Of a stretch of DNA of 64,000 nucleotides, positions 1-13,212 are shown in pieces (positions within the stretch are counted from its first letter, which is position 1; every line of letters starts with the position of its first letter). Both the position numbers and the translations under genes were made by a program. Source of the stretch: Heterodera schachtii (taxonomy: Eukaryota; Nematoda; Chromadorea; Rhabditida; Heteroderidae); assembly GCA_023374025.1 (NCBI GenBank), contig SIJG01000203.1:1-64000 (forward strand). The letters run 5' to 3'. The notes beneath the pieces were generated by a model. The model saw only the letters and a program-made list of their open reading frames with translations, was not told where the DNA came from and did no database searches.

Positions 1-355
1 AAATCGTATGGGCTCAGCTCAAAAGATAATTATTTTTTTTAATTCATATTTCTTTCTTTTTTTGTTAGTAAATTTTTGTTTAACTTTTTTAAAATGTTTA
101 TTTTTTGATTAATATTCTCTCTCATCACTTATTTCTTCTTAATTTATGTCGTTTGAATCTCATTGTGTATTCTCATGAATCTACAGTCGGTTGGACATTT
201 TTCTTCGTTATAATATAACAATATCCGATGAGCCCTTCCACCTCTCCCAAATTCCACTTCATCTTCATAAATATTTGCTTTGTATATTAATTTTTTTTCT
301 CCAATTGATGTTTTTAGCTGAATGTATTGGAGTTTACAACGGGGATTGGATCAAA
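1..355. other. T-rich opening segment
   Basis: The + strand is T-rich here and turns A-rich at about 360. A slightly more complex patch lies at 170-260. No complete reading frame is supported. Confidence 0.4.
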
Positions 356-370
356 AATTTTAAGAATTAG
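318..370 (+). other. Possible terminal exon (weak)
   Basis: A nematode-like splice acceptor (run of T then AG at 316-317) is followed by a 16-codon frame that ends in TAG at 368-370. It reads ECIGVYNGDWIKNFKN. If real, it is the last exon of a gene whose body lies upstream of the window. The frame is short and no partner exon can be identified, so chance is quite possible. Confidence 0.12.
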
Positions 371-3300
371 ATTATTAAATAAAAACATCAGATTTCGTAG
401 ACCAAAACTAGAAGATTTTACAAAATTTCAAATCTGTTATTTTAGCAATTTATTCGATCCAAATTTTTAAATATTTTATATTTTTGCCTCTCATTATCAT
501 TATATTTATTTGAGCCGCGTTTTTCAAAAAAAAAACTTCCATACAATTTCAAAAATTAAATTAATTTACGAAATCACTAAAATTTGGTCTCCAAAAATCA
601 GAACATTGCTGACAAATCGGGACATTTTTGTTTTAAGATTTTGACTCTCCAAAAAACCCAGATCCGAATTCGAACAAAAAGTCGAAATTCAAATTAATTT
701 CAAAATTCACAATTATGCAACTAATTTTCAAAATGTACGAAAAATCATAACAAAATAAAAGCAATTAAATTTTAAAAATCGACGAAAAATGTTGTCATGT
801 GACTTATAATTTGAAAAACATTAGTTAGATGACCATAAAAGAGATGGTTTAAGATAAATTATAACAAAAATTAAAAAATGTTAAGAAAGCACACAAGAAA
901 AGAAAAGCTGAAAAACAAATTTTAAGTGTAATTTAAAATTAACAATATCATTCAATAAATACGTAATATTTTAAAAATAAAATCATATCCTAATCCTGCT
1001 ACATAATACAATTAAAAAATTAATTTATTGTAAAAAGTTAATCTTCGACTAATCTAAAAACAATTAGGCACAATAAAAAGCAATTGATTAAATTGACTTC
1101 AGATTCAAATAAAGTGACCAACATTAATTAAAATTTATCTTTTTTATAAATTAATACAACAAGAATTAAAAATTAGTAATCAAAATTTATATAAGAATAA
1201 TTAACAAAGAGACGACTATTAAAAATGCTGAGCGATAAATTTTATTTTATAAATTACAATGTTTCCTTTTCATTTAAATGCATTATAAAATAAAAAAATA
1301 ATATTTTTTAGGAACAATTATTCTAAACTATATAAAAATTATACAAAAAACCAACTGTAGCAATATACAATATTTTAATAAAATAGAATACTCCAGGTCT
1401 TGATTTGATTTCCAAAAAGTAAATAAAAAACAAATAAATTATATTAAAAAAGAGTATTGGTAAATTCCATTTGTATTATTTATAATTCTTAATTATGAAA
1501 ATAAAATAACAATAAATATCTGTAAAATATAAAAATTTCTGATTTTGATAAAATAAAAGTGTTTAATATTTATGATATTTAGGTTAACAAATATAGCATA
1601 TCAAAATCACGGTAATTAATAAAAAAATTAATTATAAAAAATAAAATTGTTATTAATGTGTATACACAAAGATAAATTATTCTTAAGCATGCCTGCAAAC
1701 TTAAAAAAATCAAATATCACTTCTTCCTGCCGAGAATATTTTTTTATATTTGTGGAAATATATTTTATTAAAATATTTTGTGAGTGTAAATTTTAAAAAT
1801 TTGGTTAGACACATTGCTAGCTAAAACAATACACAAAATCTTTTATCTGAGCGCCGTTTTACTAATTGTAATATGTTCAAGAATATAAATAAAATTATAG
1901 TACTAAAAAACAATTATTGAAATATCAATTTTTGATGTTAAATAACTACAAAATTTCATAAAATAACTTATTTATTTATTACAAAAAATAAAAAGTCTTT
2001 ATATTTAATTAAATAATGAAACAAAGATAAATAATTTTCAATTCAACATGAAATAAAAGGAAGCAGAAGTGGATTTAAACGAAAGCGAACCGATTGCAAG
2101 AAATGAATCGAAATGTTTCAATGAATATGAACAAAAGATATTTTATTTAAATTATAAAAATATTTTCTAAAAAAATTAATAGAAATATAAAAATTAAAAA
2201 ATAATAAATAAAAAGTCAAAATTATAATTCACAATAATTGCATATCGTTCAGTTCAAAAGTTATATTTTTATACTTATCAGCTAACATTGGAAATAATAT
2301 GAGAATTGCAAAATTAATTAAAATAATAATTTAAAAAAAGCTGCAACAACATATTGTAAAATTTATTAATTAATCCGAGTTTCATAGATAAGTTGAAGGA
2401 TAACAATTTTATCAAATTTTAAAGTCAAATACAGAAAATGAAAGTGAATAGAATTGTTTACCGGGTTTCTTTTTTTGATAAATTGCATTGGCAAATGAAT
2501 GATGCATCGCTTATTGAATTATGACAAAGGCAAAAGAATAAATAAACTGAATCTTAAAGTAAATATAAATCCGAATCAATTCATCCTAATCATGCAATAT
2601 TTCGTCGGAAAATTCTGCGACTCAAACCATCAAACATTTGCAAATAAAAATATTAATGATAAATATTTATAAAACAAAAATTTACTTGGAAAAATTAAAA
2701 ATTAAAATAAAAACAGCCAATACTTATAAAATTCTCTTCTACGCCTAGTAAAACAGTCATCTTAAATTGTTATGTTAAAATATTTTGATGTTAACAATAA
2801 ATTACACCCTAACAAATACTAAATAACTTCAAAATGATAAAACTTAAATGACGAAATAATTAAGTTAACAATTAATAAAAACAGATGCACGAAGAGATTT
2901 TAGTAAAAAATATTAATAAATGAAAATAATAATTTAAATTATTTATTAAATGTGAAAATGAACTAAACTATAAGCATCAATAAGCACTTGCTACGCGAAT
3001 ATATGAAAGGAAATTAAAACGAATGTAGAAGAATATTTCTTTCTTCACAATTGTGGATTGATTAAATATTTTTAATGATAAAAAAATGAAATAAACAAAA
3101 ATTAATAATACAAAAATCAATGAACCATAACAAATTATAAATCTTGCGGTAAAATTTTTTAAATAATAACCCAATTCAAAATTAAGTTTAAAAAAATTAA
3201 ATAAAAATTCTACATTTAATATTTATTATTTGTTAAGCCTGAGTGGCTATAGGTGAAATTGTTTTATAACATGCGAAAGAAATCAAATTAGAACGTACAA

Positions 3301-4121
3301 CAAAGAAATGAGGGCTCGGGCAAGAAGATGACGCTGTAAAAAACTAATAGCAAGAAACGAACGCTAAATATTAATAATAAATAATTCAAATAAAATAATA
3401 TACAGTGAAATTTTTCATCATAAACAGTTAATATTATATTATTATAATATTTTAATCAAATGAATAAAATCTTGATTTAAAAGAAAAGATTCAGCGAAAA
3501 TTAATTTGAAATAAGCAACGGAAAGCCAATAATGAAAAACCAAAAAAATATTTAAGCAATATTAGATAAGGATTATTTATCAAAAATATTCAAAAAAATT
3601 TTAATAAAAATACAGCCTAATTATTAGAGCACTTAACGAGATCATATAAGACAACAATCTGCATTTTTTAATAATAAAATTTGTTATAGAGTAAAATTTA
3701 ATTAAAACGATAAAAAGTCGCTTATTGATATAAATTATGCATTAATTAATTAATAATGGTCAAAATATTAAGTGAAAGAATGCGTATGGGCGTCTTCAGC
3801 ACGTAAATTGTCATTTTTAAAACAAAAAATAAATAATTTAAATCTATCTTTAAAACATTTTTAAAATAAATTTGCACTCTATGAAAAGCTAAATTTAACA
3901 ACAAAACAAAGGATAAACTGATATTTCAAAGAATGATATTAAAAAAATAATAAAAAAGCGTAAATAAATTCGATGCAAAAAATATGGATAGAATTAAAAA
4001 CATAAAAAAGTTTTTCATAATGTAGTACTTACTGTAAATATAAAACTGGAAGAATCCTCATCATTTTTCAGCGAATGTTCTTCATAATCCATATATCCAC
4101 TATACTAATTTGGTGCTGTAC
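371..4121. other. A-rich gene desert
   Basis: About 3.75 kb of A-rich, low-GC sequence with no supportable gene. Short patches of mixed composition interrupt it, for example near 1,848, 2,070, 3,300-3,345 and 3,780. A small frame at 2,977-3,174 on the minus strand is pure AT-rich composition and is not a gene. Confidence 0.6.
656..690. repeat. Fragment resembling Merlin subterminal sequence
   Basis: The run of a CCGAATTCGAAC motif followed by a poly-A stretch and GAAATTC resembles the subterminal part of the Merlin ends at 30,185 and 41,080. It is short and isolated, so it is probably a decayed end or a chance match. Confidence 0.3.
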
Positions 4122-4129
4122 GTACGTAC

Positions 4130-5324
4130 CAGGGATGTGCCGAGCCAGACAAAATCCGATTCCGATTAAATCGCCGATTCCGATTATGGCCAAAAATCCG
4201 ATACGGTTTTAAAACCGATTACGATTATGGCCCAAAATCCGATTAATTGCGATTCCGATTACGATTCCGATTTTTTTTAAATAATTTTTTTCCAAAAATT
4301 TTATTCATAATCAAATATTTTTGCTAAATAACAAAAAACTTGATTATATCGGTGAGAATTAATCCGGCACTGCTTTGTGAGAAAAATTTAATTTCAGTCA
4401 TTTTAGGGTTGTAAATTACCTATATGGACTATAAAAAGGCAAATATGGACATAAAATATGGACTAAAAAAGCCCAAAATATGGACTAAAAAGCTCAAAAA
4501 TGGCCAAATATGGACCAAAATATGGACTAAAAACTGCCAAAATATGTGTTTTAAATCCTCAAAAATTCCAAAAAGGTGTCTGTATTCAATATTTGCTCTA
4601 ATACACTTAAAAAAATACAATAAACAACCAAAAAATAGATTTAAAACATAAAAATGCAAATTTTTTTATTGTCGTCCATCGTAAAAAAAAGTTTGTCAAA
4701 ATTTCAAAAAAATTCTCATTTAAAAAAATGAATGGTTCACAAAAATGGCAAAAATATTTATTAAAAATGACGACGAAAAGTCAAATTTTCCGGATTTTTT
4801 GGGCTGTAATTTTTAAAAATTCCAAAAAGTCCATCTTTAGGGGTGTATTTTTCGCTTTTTTTTTTTGCATTTTTATAGTGAAAATTTGCCAAAAATGGTC
4901 GAAATATGGACTAAAAACACAAAAATGGAGAAATATGGATTTATTCCCAAAAACCCCCAAAATATGCATTTACATGGACTAAAAACCTTCACCAAATCAA
5001 AAAATTTTAATGCAGAAATGCTATTTTTGAGCCCCTTTCTTCATAGCATATGCGCAGAAAAAATATGTTAATCCACCATATAATTTACAACCCTAGTCAT
5101 TATGTTAAAATAAGATTAAAACATTCGTTTCAGAAAACATTTTTTTTTCAAAATTCATTGGTATTCTCGCTAAAAAAAATTCCTTCAAAAGGTCAATTCT
5201 TAGGGGTGTAATAATCGGATTTCAAGGCAAAATCCGATTACGATTATCCGATTCCGATTATGGCCCAAAATCCGATTTATTGCGATTCCGATTACGATTA
5301 CGATTCCGATTCGGCACATCCCTG
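4130..5324. mobile_element. hAT-like miniature element, CCGATT word type
   Basis: The left end is CAGGGATGTGCCGA and the right end is its exact reverse complement. Both are flanked by the 8-bp direct repeat GTACGTAC (4,122-4,129 and 5,325-5,332). Eight-base duplications with CAGGG-type ends are typical of hAT transposons. Just inside both ends, for about 100-130 bp, the sequence is a run of CCGATT/ACGATT words, mirrored on the right side. There is no transposase frame, so the element is non-autonomous. A second element (4,404-5,095) is inserted inside it. The right arm carries the core motif TCTTAGGGGTGTA near 5,200. Confidence 0.85.
4404..5095. mobile_element. Nested hAT-like element, TATGGAC word type
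   Basis: The ends are TAGGGTTGTAAATTA and its exact reverse complement. Outside lie AGTCATTT on the left and AGTCATTA on the right, an 8-bp target duplication with one mismatch (the last A of the right end overlaps it). The interior repeats the words TATGGACTAAAAA and CAAAAATGG. The core TTTAGGGGTGTATTTTT lies near 4,840. Near the right side is CATAGCATATGCGCAGAAAA, also found inverted near 26,165. The small frames read here on both strands are products of the word repeats, not genes. Confidence 0.75.
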
Positions 5325-5427
5325 GTACGTACGCCCCGCCCCTTTTTTATAATAGACTTTTATTAAAACGAATTCCTTTTTGTTTACCTTTTATTTTGCA
5401 TTTAGAATTACGAGAAAAACAAGGATG

Positions 5428-6680
5428 ATAGAGCGAGAGAGAATAGGTAAAGTGAGAAAAACAAAGAAAGGAGAAGAGGTGAGGGAGAGAGAGGTGAGCA
5501 AGATGAATTGAAAAGATAAGAGGAGAGAAAAAGAAAGAAAGAGGGAGAGAGAGAGAGAAAAGGGAGAGAGAAGGAGAGAGAGAAATGAGAGAGAAAAGAA
5601 GAGAGAGAGGGAGGAGAGAAAAGGGTGAGAAAAGCAGAGCGAAGAGGAGAGAGTGAGAGAAGAGAGAAAAATAGAGAAGAGAGAGAGAAAGAGAGAGAGA
5701 AAAGAAGAGAGAGAGAGAAAGAAAAAAGGAGAGGAGAGAGAGTGAAAAATAGAAAAGAGAGAGAGAGAAAGAGAGAGAGGAGAGACAGAGAAAAGAGAGA
5801 GAAAGGCAGAGAGAGAAGAGGAGAGAGTGAGAGAAGAGAGAGAGAGAGAGAAAAATAGAGAAGAGAGAGAGAAAGAGAGAGAGAAAAGAAGAGAGAGAGA
5901 GAGAAAAAAAAGGAGAGGAGAGAGAGAGAAAAATAGAGAAGAGAGAGAGAGAGAGAGAGAGGAGAGACAGAGAAAAGATAGAGAAAGGCAGAGAGAAAAG
6001 AGATGAGAGAGAGAAGAGAGAATGCGAAAAATAGAAAGGATACGAGGAGAAAAGAGAGAGAAAAGCAAAGAGAGAAGAGGAGAGAGTGAGAGAAGAGGGA
6101 GAGCGAAAAATAGGAAGAATTAAAGGAGAGAAAAGGGATAGAGAGGGAGAGAGAGAGAGAGAAGTTAGAGAGAAAAGAAGAGAGAGAGTGAGAAGGAGAG
6201 ACAGAGAGAGAGAGAAAAGAGAGAAAAAAGAAGAGAAAAAAGAAGAGAGATAGGAGAGACAGAGAAAAGAGAGAGAAAAGCAGAGAGAGAAGAGGAGAGA
6301 GTGAGAGAAGAGAGAATGCGAAAATGAAAGGATACGAGGAGAGAAGAGGAGAGAGTGAGAGAAGAGAGAGAGGATAGACAGAGAAAAAAGAGAGAAAAGC
6401 AGAGAGAGAGAAGAGGAGAGAGTGCGAGAAGAGAGAATGCGAAAATAGAAAGGATACGAGGAGAGAAGAGAGAGAGGGAGAGAGAGAGAGAGAAGTGAGA
6501 GAGAAAATAAAGAGAGAGAGAGAGAGAGAAAAGAGGAGAGAAACGGAGAGAGAAAAGAGGAGAGAGACAGGAGAGAGAAAAAAATAGAGAGAAGAGAGAG
6601 AGAGAGAAAAGGAGAGAGAAAGGAGAGAAAAGAGGAGTGAGAGAGAGAAGGCTGAAAGGGATTAAAGAGAGTGAGACAGT
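5428..6680. repeat. 1.25-kb imperfect GA (purine) array
   Basis: The + strand is almost entirely A and G, in GA, GAGAA and GGAGA words, with rare interruptions (GCGAAAATAGAAAGGATACGAG recurs, showing higher-order duplication). The opposite strand is a polypyrimidine tract. Long Ser/Leu/Phe or Arg/Glu/Lys frames exist here only because the sequence lacks stop words; they are not genes. Such tracts can form triplex DNA. Confidence 0.9.
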
Positions 6681-6699
6681 GATGTTTTGTATCCATAAT

Positions 6700-6835
6700 T
6701 ATTTAAATAAATCCCGATTCGGGAACCGATGAAATCCCGAGCAATCCCGATGGATTTAAAAAGTCGCTCGGGACGGATCCCGATGTCGGGATCCCGAATT
6801 TAATCCCGCTGGATCCCGATCCCGTCCGGTCTCTA
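6700..6835. mobile_element. Lone right end of a hAT-like element, TCCCGA word type
   Basis: The segment is built from ATCCCGA/TCGGGA words and ends in CCGTCCGGTCTCTA. The reverse complement of that end, TAGAGACCGGAC, matches the left end of the element at 25,333. No matching left end was found upstream, so this is a truncated copy, possibly interrupted by the adjacent GA array. Confidence 0.6.
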
Positions 6836-6912
6836 TGACACACATACTCGAGATTTCTAAAGTCCCGCACAAATGTTACCCAAAATTATTCAAAATAAAT
6901 GAAATCACAATA

Positions 6913-6948
6913 GAGCGGTGGGAACCGCGAAGCGGTTCCCAACCGCTC
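6913..6948. repeat. GC-rich perfect-stem hairpin
   Basis: An inverted repeat with arms GAGCGGTGGGAACCGC and GCGGTTCCCAACCGCTC around a 3-nt GAA loop, with a single bulged base. It stands alone in AT-rich DNA between an element end and a GA array. It could be an internal hairpin of a mobile element or a transcribed stem-loop. Confidence 0.7.
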
Positions 6949-7048
6949 GTAAATTTGACAATTTCTGTGTGTCCGCGATGTTTACGCCTTTTGAATTTGC
7001 GCTTATAGACGTTGTGCCAATTTGTTTTGGAAAAATATGAAAAAAAAA

Positions 7049-7332
7049 GGTGAGAGATTGGGAGGGAAAAAAGAGAAGGAAAAGAGGATAGAGAGAAGGA
7101 GAGAGTGAGAGTAAAGAAGAGAGAGAGACTGGGAGAAAAAAAAGAGAAGAGAAGCTGGGAGAGAGAGAAAAAAAAGAGAAAGAAAAGAGGATAGAGAGAA
7201 GGAGAGAGTGAGAGAAAAAAAGAGAGAGAGACTGGGAGAGAGAAAAGAAAGAGACTGGTAAAGAGTGAGAGCAAGAGGAGAGAGAGAGAGAGAGTGAGAG
7301 ACTGTGAGAGAGAGAAAAAGAAGAGAGAGAGT
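7049..7332. repeat. Second GA (purine) array
   Basis: A 280-bp imperfect GA array with the same strand orientation as the larger one upstream. It contains a repeated GACTGGGAGA word and lies at the switch from A-rich to T-rich DNA. Reading frames over it are composition artefacts. Confidence 0.85.
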
Positions 7333-8856
7333 CATCGTTAACTGTTTTTTGAAATTTAACTGGTAACTTTATGATTTCTATAGGCAGTAGCAATATTCAA
7401 ACAATATTATGTTCTCTTTCATAAAGTCGAGAAGAATCCATCCGTCTTTATTTTCTGCGTTTGTCTTATGCATAATTTAGTTTTTATTAATTTTTATATC
7501 AATATCAATATGATTTTATTTCTTGACGTCTTATGAAAGTGTCCATTAGATATAATTTAATTGTACTTAACAAGAACAATCAGAAAAATTTTTTTACGAG
7601 AAAATTCTATTAAAAAAAGATTTAATTTAATGATTAAAATTTTTTATTCCCATGGCCTCTTACGAGATTTCACCTGTATTTGTTTTTGTAGCTTTTAATA
7701 GTTTAAATTTTATTTTAAATTATGTTTTAAAGAATTTAATTACATAATTTCCAACGTCTCAATAATATATATATATTATGTTTTGCGGCGGGCGGTCTTG
7801 AAGCGCATTTTAGTTTTTTTATAAATTTTCATATCAGAAATTTTTTCAAATAATTCTTTTCTCAATTATAATATTCATATATATTTCATTTCAGTTATTC
7901 AGGGTTAAATTATTGATTAATATTAAGCTTATTTGACATAGTTCAAGTACAATTTTTATTAGATTTTATACTATTTTTCAACATAAAAATATATATAATT
8001 AATTTTTTTTGTTTTTTTATTTGAAAATATAATTTTTTTACGAATTATCAGTTGAGTTATTTAAAGTATTTATTATATGTTTTTAGTCTAATTTTAATAG
8101 GTTTAAGAATTACCTTAAATTTTTATTCATTTGTTCTGATAAATTATACTGCAATTCAATTATTTATTTGTTTGATCATAATTACGATGTAGCATAATTC
8201 TATTAATTTAGAATTATCATATTATTTTCAGTGTTAGTCTTTATGTGATAAAAATATTTTTTTAAATGCATTTTTTGAAATTTTAATATAGCTCATCTGA
8301 TTAAAATATTTTTTGCTGAAATAGATTGTACTCATTTAATAAAATTATATTAATATTTGTTTATGGTAAAAAATCAGACTCCTTCCTCTTAATGATTAAA
8401 GTTGGATTATTTTTAGTTTAAAATTGTTGTCAAAGACTGCCTTTGCCCAACAATTATCTCTCTCTATACCATTTATATTGATAATTGTTTTTCATTTTTA
8501 TGATATTATTTTGTTTTTAGTGTTATTTTATTTATATTATCAAAGAGAAAAAGCAATCATTTGTTTATCTGTTTGTATATATTAAGCGTATAGAGATTTG
8601 ATATTACTAGAAAATTTTATGCATTTAATTTATTAAAAAATATTTATTTTTAAAATCTTCAACAAGTTTAATTTTGTTACTTTTTTTAAAAATTAATTTT
8701 ACCATGTGTTTATTAATAGTTTCAATAGAGATAATTTTTTAAATAAAAAAAATTCTCTTTATTTTCATTCAACAGTGAGAAATTTATTTAAATAAAATAA
8801 GAAAATTTAATCAATCGTATTTTAAATTTATTCTCTCGTTTACTAAAGTTTTTCTG

Positions 8857-8885
8857 CAGCTTTCGGTTTCATTTAATGTAATTTT
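8857..8885. repeat. Dispersed repeat, copy 1
   Basis: CAGCTTT, then three bases, then GTTTCATTTAAT and TAATTTT. The same pattern occurs at 15,845-15,874 within similar T-rich flanks. This suggests that both lie in related, degenerate repeat units. Confidence 0.4.
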
Positions 8886-10460
8886 GTTTATTTAAACCAA
8901 ACTAATAAATTTTTATGACGAAATAATTCTTTTTTCTTTTTGCTTACAATATGTTTAAAATTTTTTGCTTTTTTCCAATTTGAATAACATAAGTAGTCAA
9001 ATTAAATTTAGAAAATAATGTTTAAAATTTAAATTTTGTCTTCAAGTCAGATCCTATTCAAGGTGTCGACAATTATTTTTCTCAGATCCATTATTTTTAT
9101 TGTCAATTAAGTTCATCTTTTATATTATTAAGCTATTTTAAATCGCTTCATTGTATTAAGTTTTGTTCTATTCTTATAAAGAAAATATCTTTTTTTAATT
9201 AAAGAATTAAGCAAATTAAAATTAATAATAGGCTAATTTGGTAATATGTGTGCCTCAATAGTGAAAATGTATAAATGAAAAACTAAATACATTTAAATTT
9301 ATAATAAAAAATCTCGGCAATAAAGTTATTCGTTAATTCTCTATAGTTTTTTTAAGTTAAAGATGCTGTTTTTCCTATAGTTCATTTTTTCAATTTTACC
9401 CTTATATTATAATACATTTTACTTTAGTTTATTTTTAAATATATACATTTGTTATCCTGGTTTAAAAGTTATTATTTTTATTCTTTATGAATATTAATAT
9501 CTCTTTTATATTATCGTTTCATTGTTGAATTGGGATGTTAATTTATAAATCGAAGTGAAATTAAAAGATCACTTAGAAATAATGTTAATTTACTCTGTCA
9601 ACTATTTATTTTCTTGCAGGATTTTCGGATCGACCTTCAATGCTTAATCTAATAAGTGCACCTCTTGTACAAATGCTGTTGAAATTTTCCATTATAGCAT
9701 TTTTATTGGTTAAATTTATATATTTTACTTTTAATTTTCATTTTTTAATTAAATAATATTCGGAAAATTAACGAGTAATTTATTTTAATTTAAATATTTA
9801 TTTTTTCAAACTTGAATTATTTTATTTTTTATACTCTTGAAGTGCATCTCTCTTAATTGATCGAATTGCTTCCTCTCTTCTTATAATTTCAGTGAAACAT
9901 TTGCTGCTTGTTTGATTATATAATTTCTGATTTGATTTAAACTGTAAAATAATATTATTTGTTCAGTAATCTATTACTCTTCTTCTTGATAATAATATGT
10001 TATGATAATTTTTAATATCTTTTATTTAATGCATCAATTATAGAATTTAATAACTTAAATTTAAATTCTATTAAAAAAGAATAAGATTATTTTTAACTAT
10101 TGTTGACGCCAAAGTTTTGTGCAAATTCTTTGTTATAGTTATTTTTCATTGGTACATACATATTATCTTTTCTTCATTCGTAATATTTTTCATTTATTTA
10201 AGTAAACGTTTTTATTTTCAACCATTCGCGCTTGAAGCATGTGTTGTCGTGTCATGAGAAAGATGGCATTTCCAGATCGCAATGGAGTCCGTCCAATTTT
10301 CAGCTGTTATTGTCTTATTTTTAAAAAAAGTTAAATAAATAAATAAATACATATTTTAAATGATCAGGATTCACATATTGCTTGCATGTATACGATTTTG
10401 CCATGAATATTTAAAAAAAATTTCATTTAGTATAATAATAAACTTTAGTGATATATATAA

Positions 10461-10480
10461 TAAAAATTCATGCGCAGACA
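10461..10480. repeat. Recurring GCGCATGAATTTTTA motif, inverted copy
   Basis: TAAAAATTCATGCGCAGACA on the + strand. A near-identical 19-mer lies at 60,687-60,705, also in T-rich DNA. Degenerate reverse complements occur at 49,871-49,899 and 50,435-50,463 in A-rich DNA. Confidence 0.4.
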
Positions 10481-12789
10481 ACGCTTTAATATTTTTTGTA
10501 AGTAGTTTATTTTTTTATTTTTAAAGATTAGTTTAACAATTTTTATATTATTTTTTAAATTTTTTCCCTATTTCAAAATTATTTATTTTTGCATGATTTT
10601 TAATAAGTTTGCTCAAGACAAATAATTTTTGAAAGTTCTTCTTCATTTAGGTCTGATAATAATGTAGATTCTCTTGTTTTATTAGTGGATATGAAGAGAC
10701 TTAAATGCTTAATAGCTTTTTATTTTTCGTTTTTTTTGTTTTAGTAAGTTTTTTATTATTATATACATTCTTTTTCGTAAAATAATTAAACACTAATGTT
10801 CATGAACTTTCTTTTGAATTTAAAATTATGTAAACCTTTATTATTTAATTTTTAATTTGAATTTTAATTTATTCTGAGCTTTTGTTTAGCATTTTTCTTG
10901 CTTATTAATAATAAATATCGTCTTACTACACAGGAGTTCTTTAAAGTGTTTAGCTTTTAATTTCTTATATTTTCTATGAACTTTTTATTGATACTTTCGA
11001 CAATTGGTTAGATTTTGTGATTATTTCTAACCAAAAGATTTAGTCCTCTTTTTTCTATTTAATATCAAAATAATTATATATATTTTTTTCAAAATTTACT
11101 GTATTTTTCTGAAGAAATTTTCATAAATTTTGTTAACTTTAAAAAAAGTTAACTCTACAAAAATGAACTTATATTTTTTTATAAATCCTTACACTTAAAT
11201 TTTTAATATAATTTTGACTTAATTTCATTTTTTTCTTTCCTTTGCATTAATTCTAAATTAACAGATTTCTATAATTAAAAATGCTTTATTATTTAGGTTT
11301 TTAAAAAATCTGTGCCATTCCGCGCCGGCATTCGAGTGAGTAGGCTCACCACCGCCAGTAAAATTTTTTTCTTTATTTAATTAATTTTTCTAAAATAAAA
11401 ATGATTTAGATGATTAACAGAAAAGTCCTCAATACATTGTTACATTTTTTGAATATATATTTTTCTCTTTTTTTAATAAATGTTTTTTATTTATTTTTGA
11501 TTTTACATTGTTGGAAAGCCTTGAATTGTCTTAAACGAAAAATTTTTCAAACATTTCCCTTTATTTTAATTCTTATATTATAATTATTTTTCATTAAAAA
11601 TGTATATAAAATTACCCTCATATTGTTTTTAACTCATCAAGAATTAATTTTTATCAATTTTTGACTTTTTTTAAATGCAATTTGAAAATAGTCTTTTTAA
11701 TAGATTTTGTTTACTCTTGCGTTATGCCATAAAACATTAGACGTAACTTGACAATAAAAAAATCAGCTTATTATTAGATTATTTCTATAGTTAAGATTGT
11801 GGAATAAAAAACTTTTTTATATGATATTTGATTCCTTAATTAACATTTATTCAGCAAATTATTATTTATTTATTAAATGTTGAGTTCCCATAAATTTATA
11901 AAACGAACAAAAATTATTATTTTCAATATTTTGGTCTTTTATTTTAGTTAGTTTTCGGTTTTTAAATGAGTTCATGTCGGCATCCGAAAAACAAAATTCG
12001 GCAGCGTGGCGATAAGCAGAATTTTATTTAAGTTAAATAAAATGAGTTAAAAAATTTTTATTTTTCATAACATATTTTTTTTATAAACATATATTACTTT
12101 AATTTTCTCGCTCGTATTTAAAGTTATAGAATAATTGGATTATTTCTCTCAATTTATTTACCTTTTCAAGTTTTTGGGCTGGCAGTTTCAAACGAAGTTG
12201 CTTCAGTCCTTGAATGCTTATTAGTCTTCTTCTGTATTTGTCCAATTAATTTTCATATTTTTTGATATAAAAGATGAATAAATAAAATTTATTATCATAT
12301 TTATCAAAATTTTATTATTTTTATGTTCATATTTAGATTTTTTGAGATGCACCAATGATAGATATCCACTTTCATCTCTTTTAAGTCAGATCCATCTTTT
12401 TAATCCAATTTCATTTAAAAGTGAGATTATTTAAGCGAATTAGTTAGTTTAAATTTAAATGGTGTAAATCGTTTAATAAATAGAAATTATGTTTTATATT
12501 CAATATCTTTTTTAAATTAATTTGAATATTATTTTACGTCGTATTATAACTTTTTTTCTTTAAAATCTCGAGAAATTATTTTAAGTAATATTTTAATTAT
12601 TTTTCACAAAGTTGAAAATTATTATTTTTATGTTTCTTAATTTTTCCTATTGAAGTCCACTTATCTTTTTTATCCATTCATTTTTTAAATAATTTATTTC
12701 ATTTTTGATTACCAAGTATTTTTAAACGCTTGTTATTCCGTCATCAATGGGAATTCTGAAAGAAAATATTATATGATGAAGTGATTGGA

Positions 12790-13212
12790 ACTAAAATTAA
12801 TAAATATTATTTCTTTTCCACTAAATAAGACCTTATCCTTTGTTCTTTTTCATGCTTTATAATAGAATATGGCATTATTTTATTTTGATTGTTTTATGCA
12901 TTGAGGTGAGGAAAACTTGATTTATTCGGTCAATTCTTTTAAAAAAAATGTTTATTATATTTAAATAGGAATTATTTGTTGTATTGAAATAATATTTTAT
13001 TTAAATTCATTATTTTAGGTTTATTTGTTATAACTTTTTAAGGTGATATATTTTCGTGCAAGATGTTTAAAGGATTAAATTCGGAAAATTAATAAAAATT
13101 ATTTCATTTCCACTAAATAAGGCACTATCATCTGTTTTCTATAGCTTTTCGTTATATGGAATTGCATTGTTTTAACTTTATTGTTATATGCATCAATGCT
13201 GTGAAAAACTTA
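12790..13212. repeat. Degenerate tandem duplication, period ~292 bp
   Basis: Two copies, about 12,790-12,920 and 13,083-13,212. Each runs from TTCCACTAAATAAG through a TATGG..TTGCATT-like stretch to ATGCAT..AATG or TTGAGG and GAAAAACTT. The copies share order and spacing but differ at many sites, so the duplication is old. Confidence 0.55.

Noticed and set aside
5347..6696. A 449-codon minus-strand frame rich in Ser, Leu and Phe
   Set aside because: It lies entirely in the GA array. The lack of stops follows from the repeat words, and all frames give similar low-complexity output.
6876..7393. Three overlapping minus-strand frames
   Set aside because: They are Ser/Leu-rich translations of the second GA array, with no sign of a real protein.
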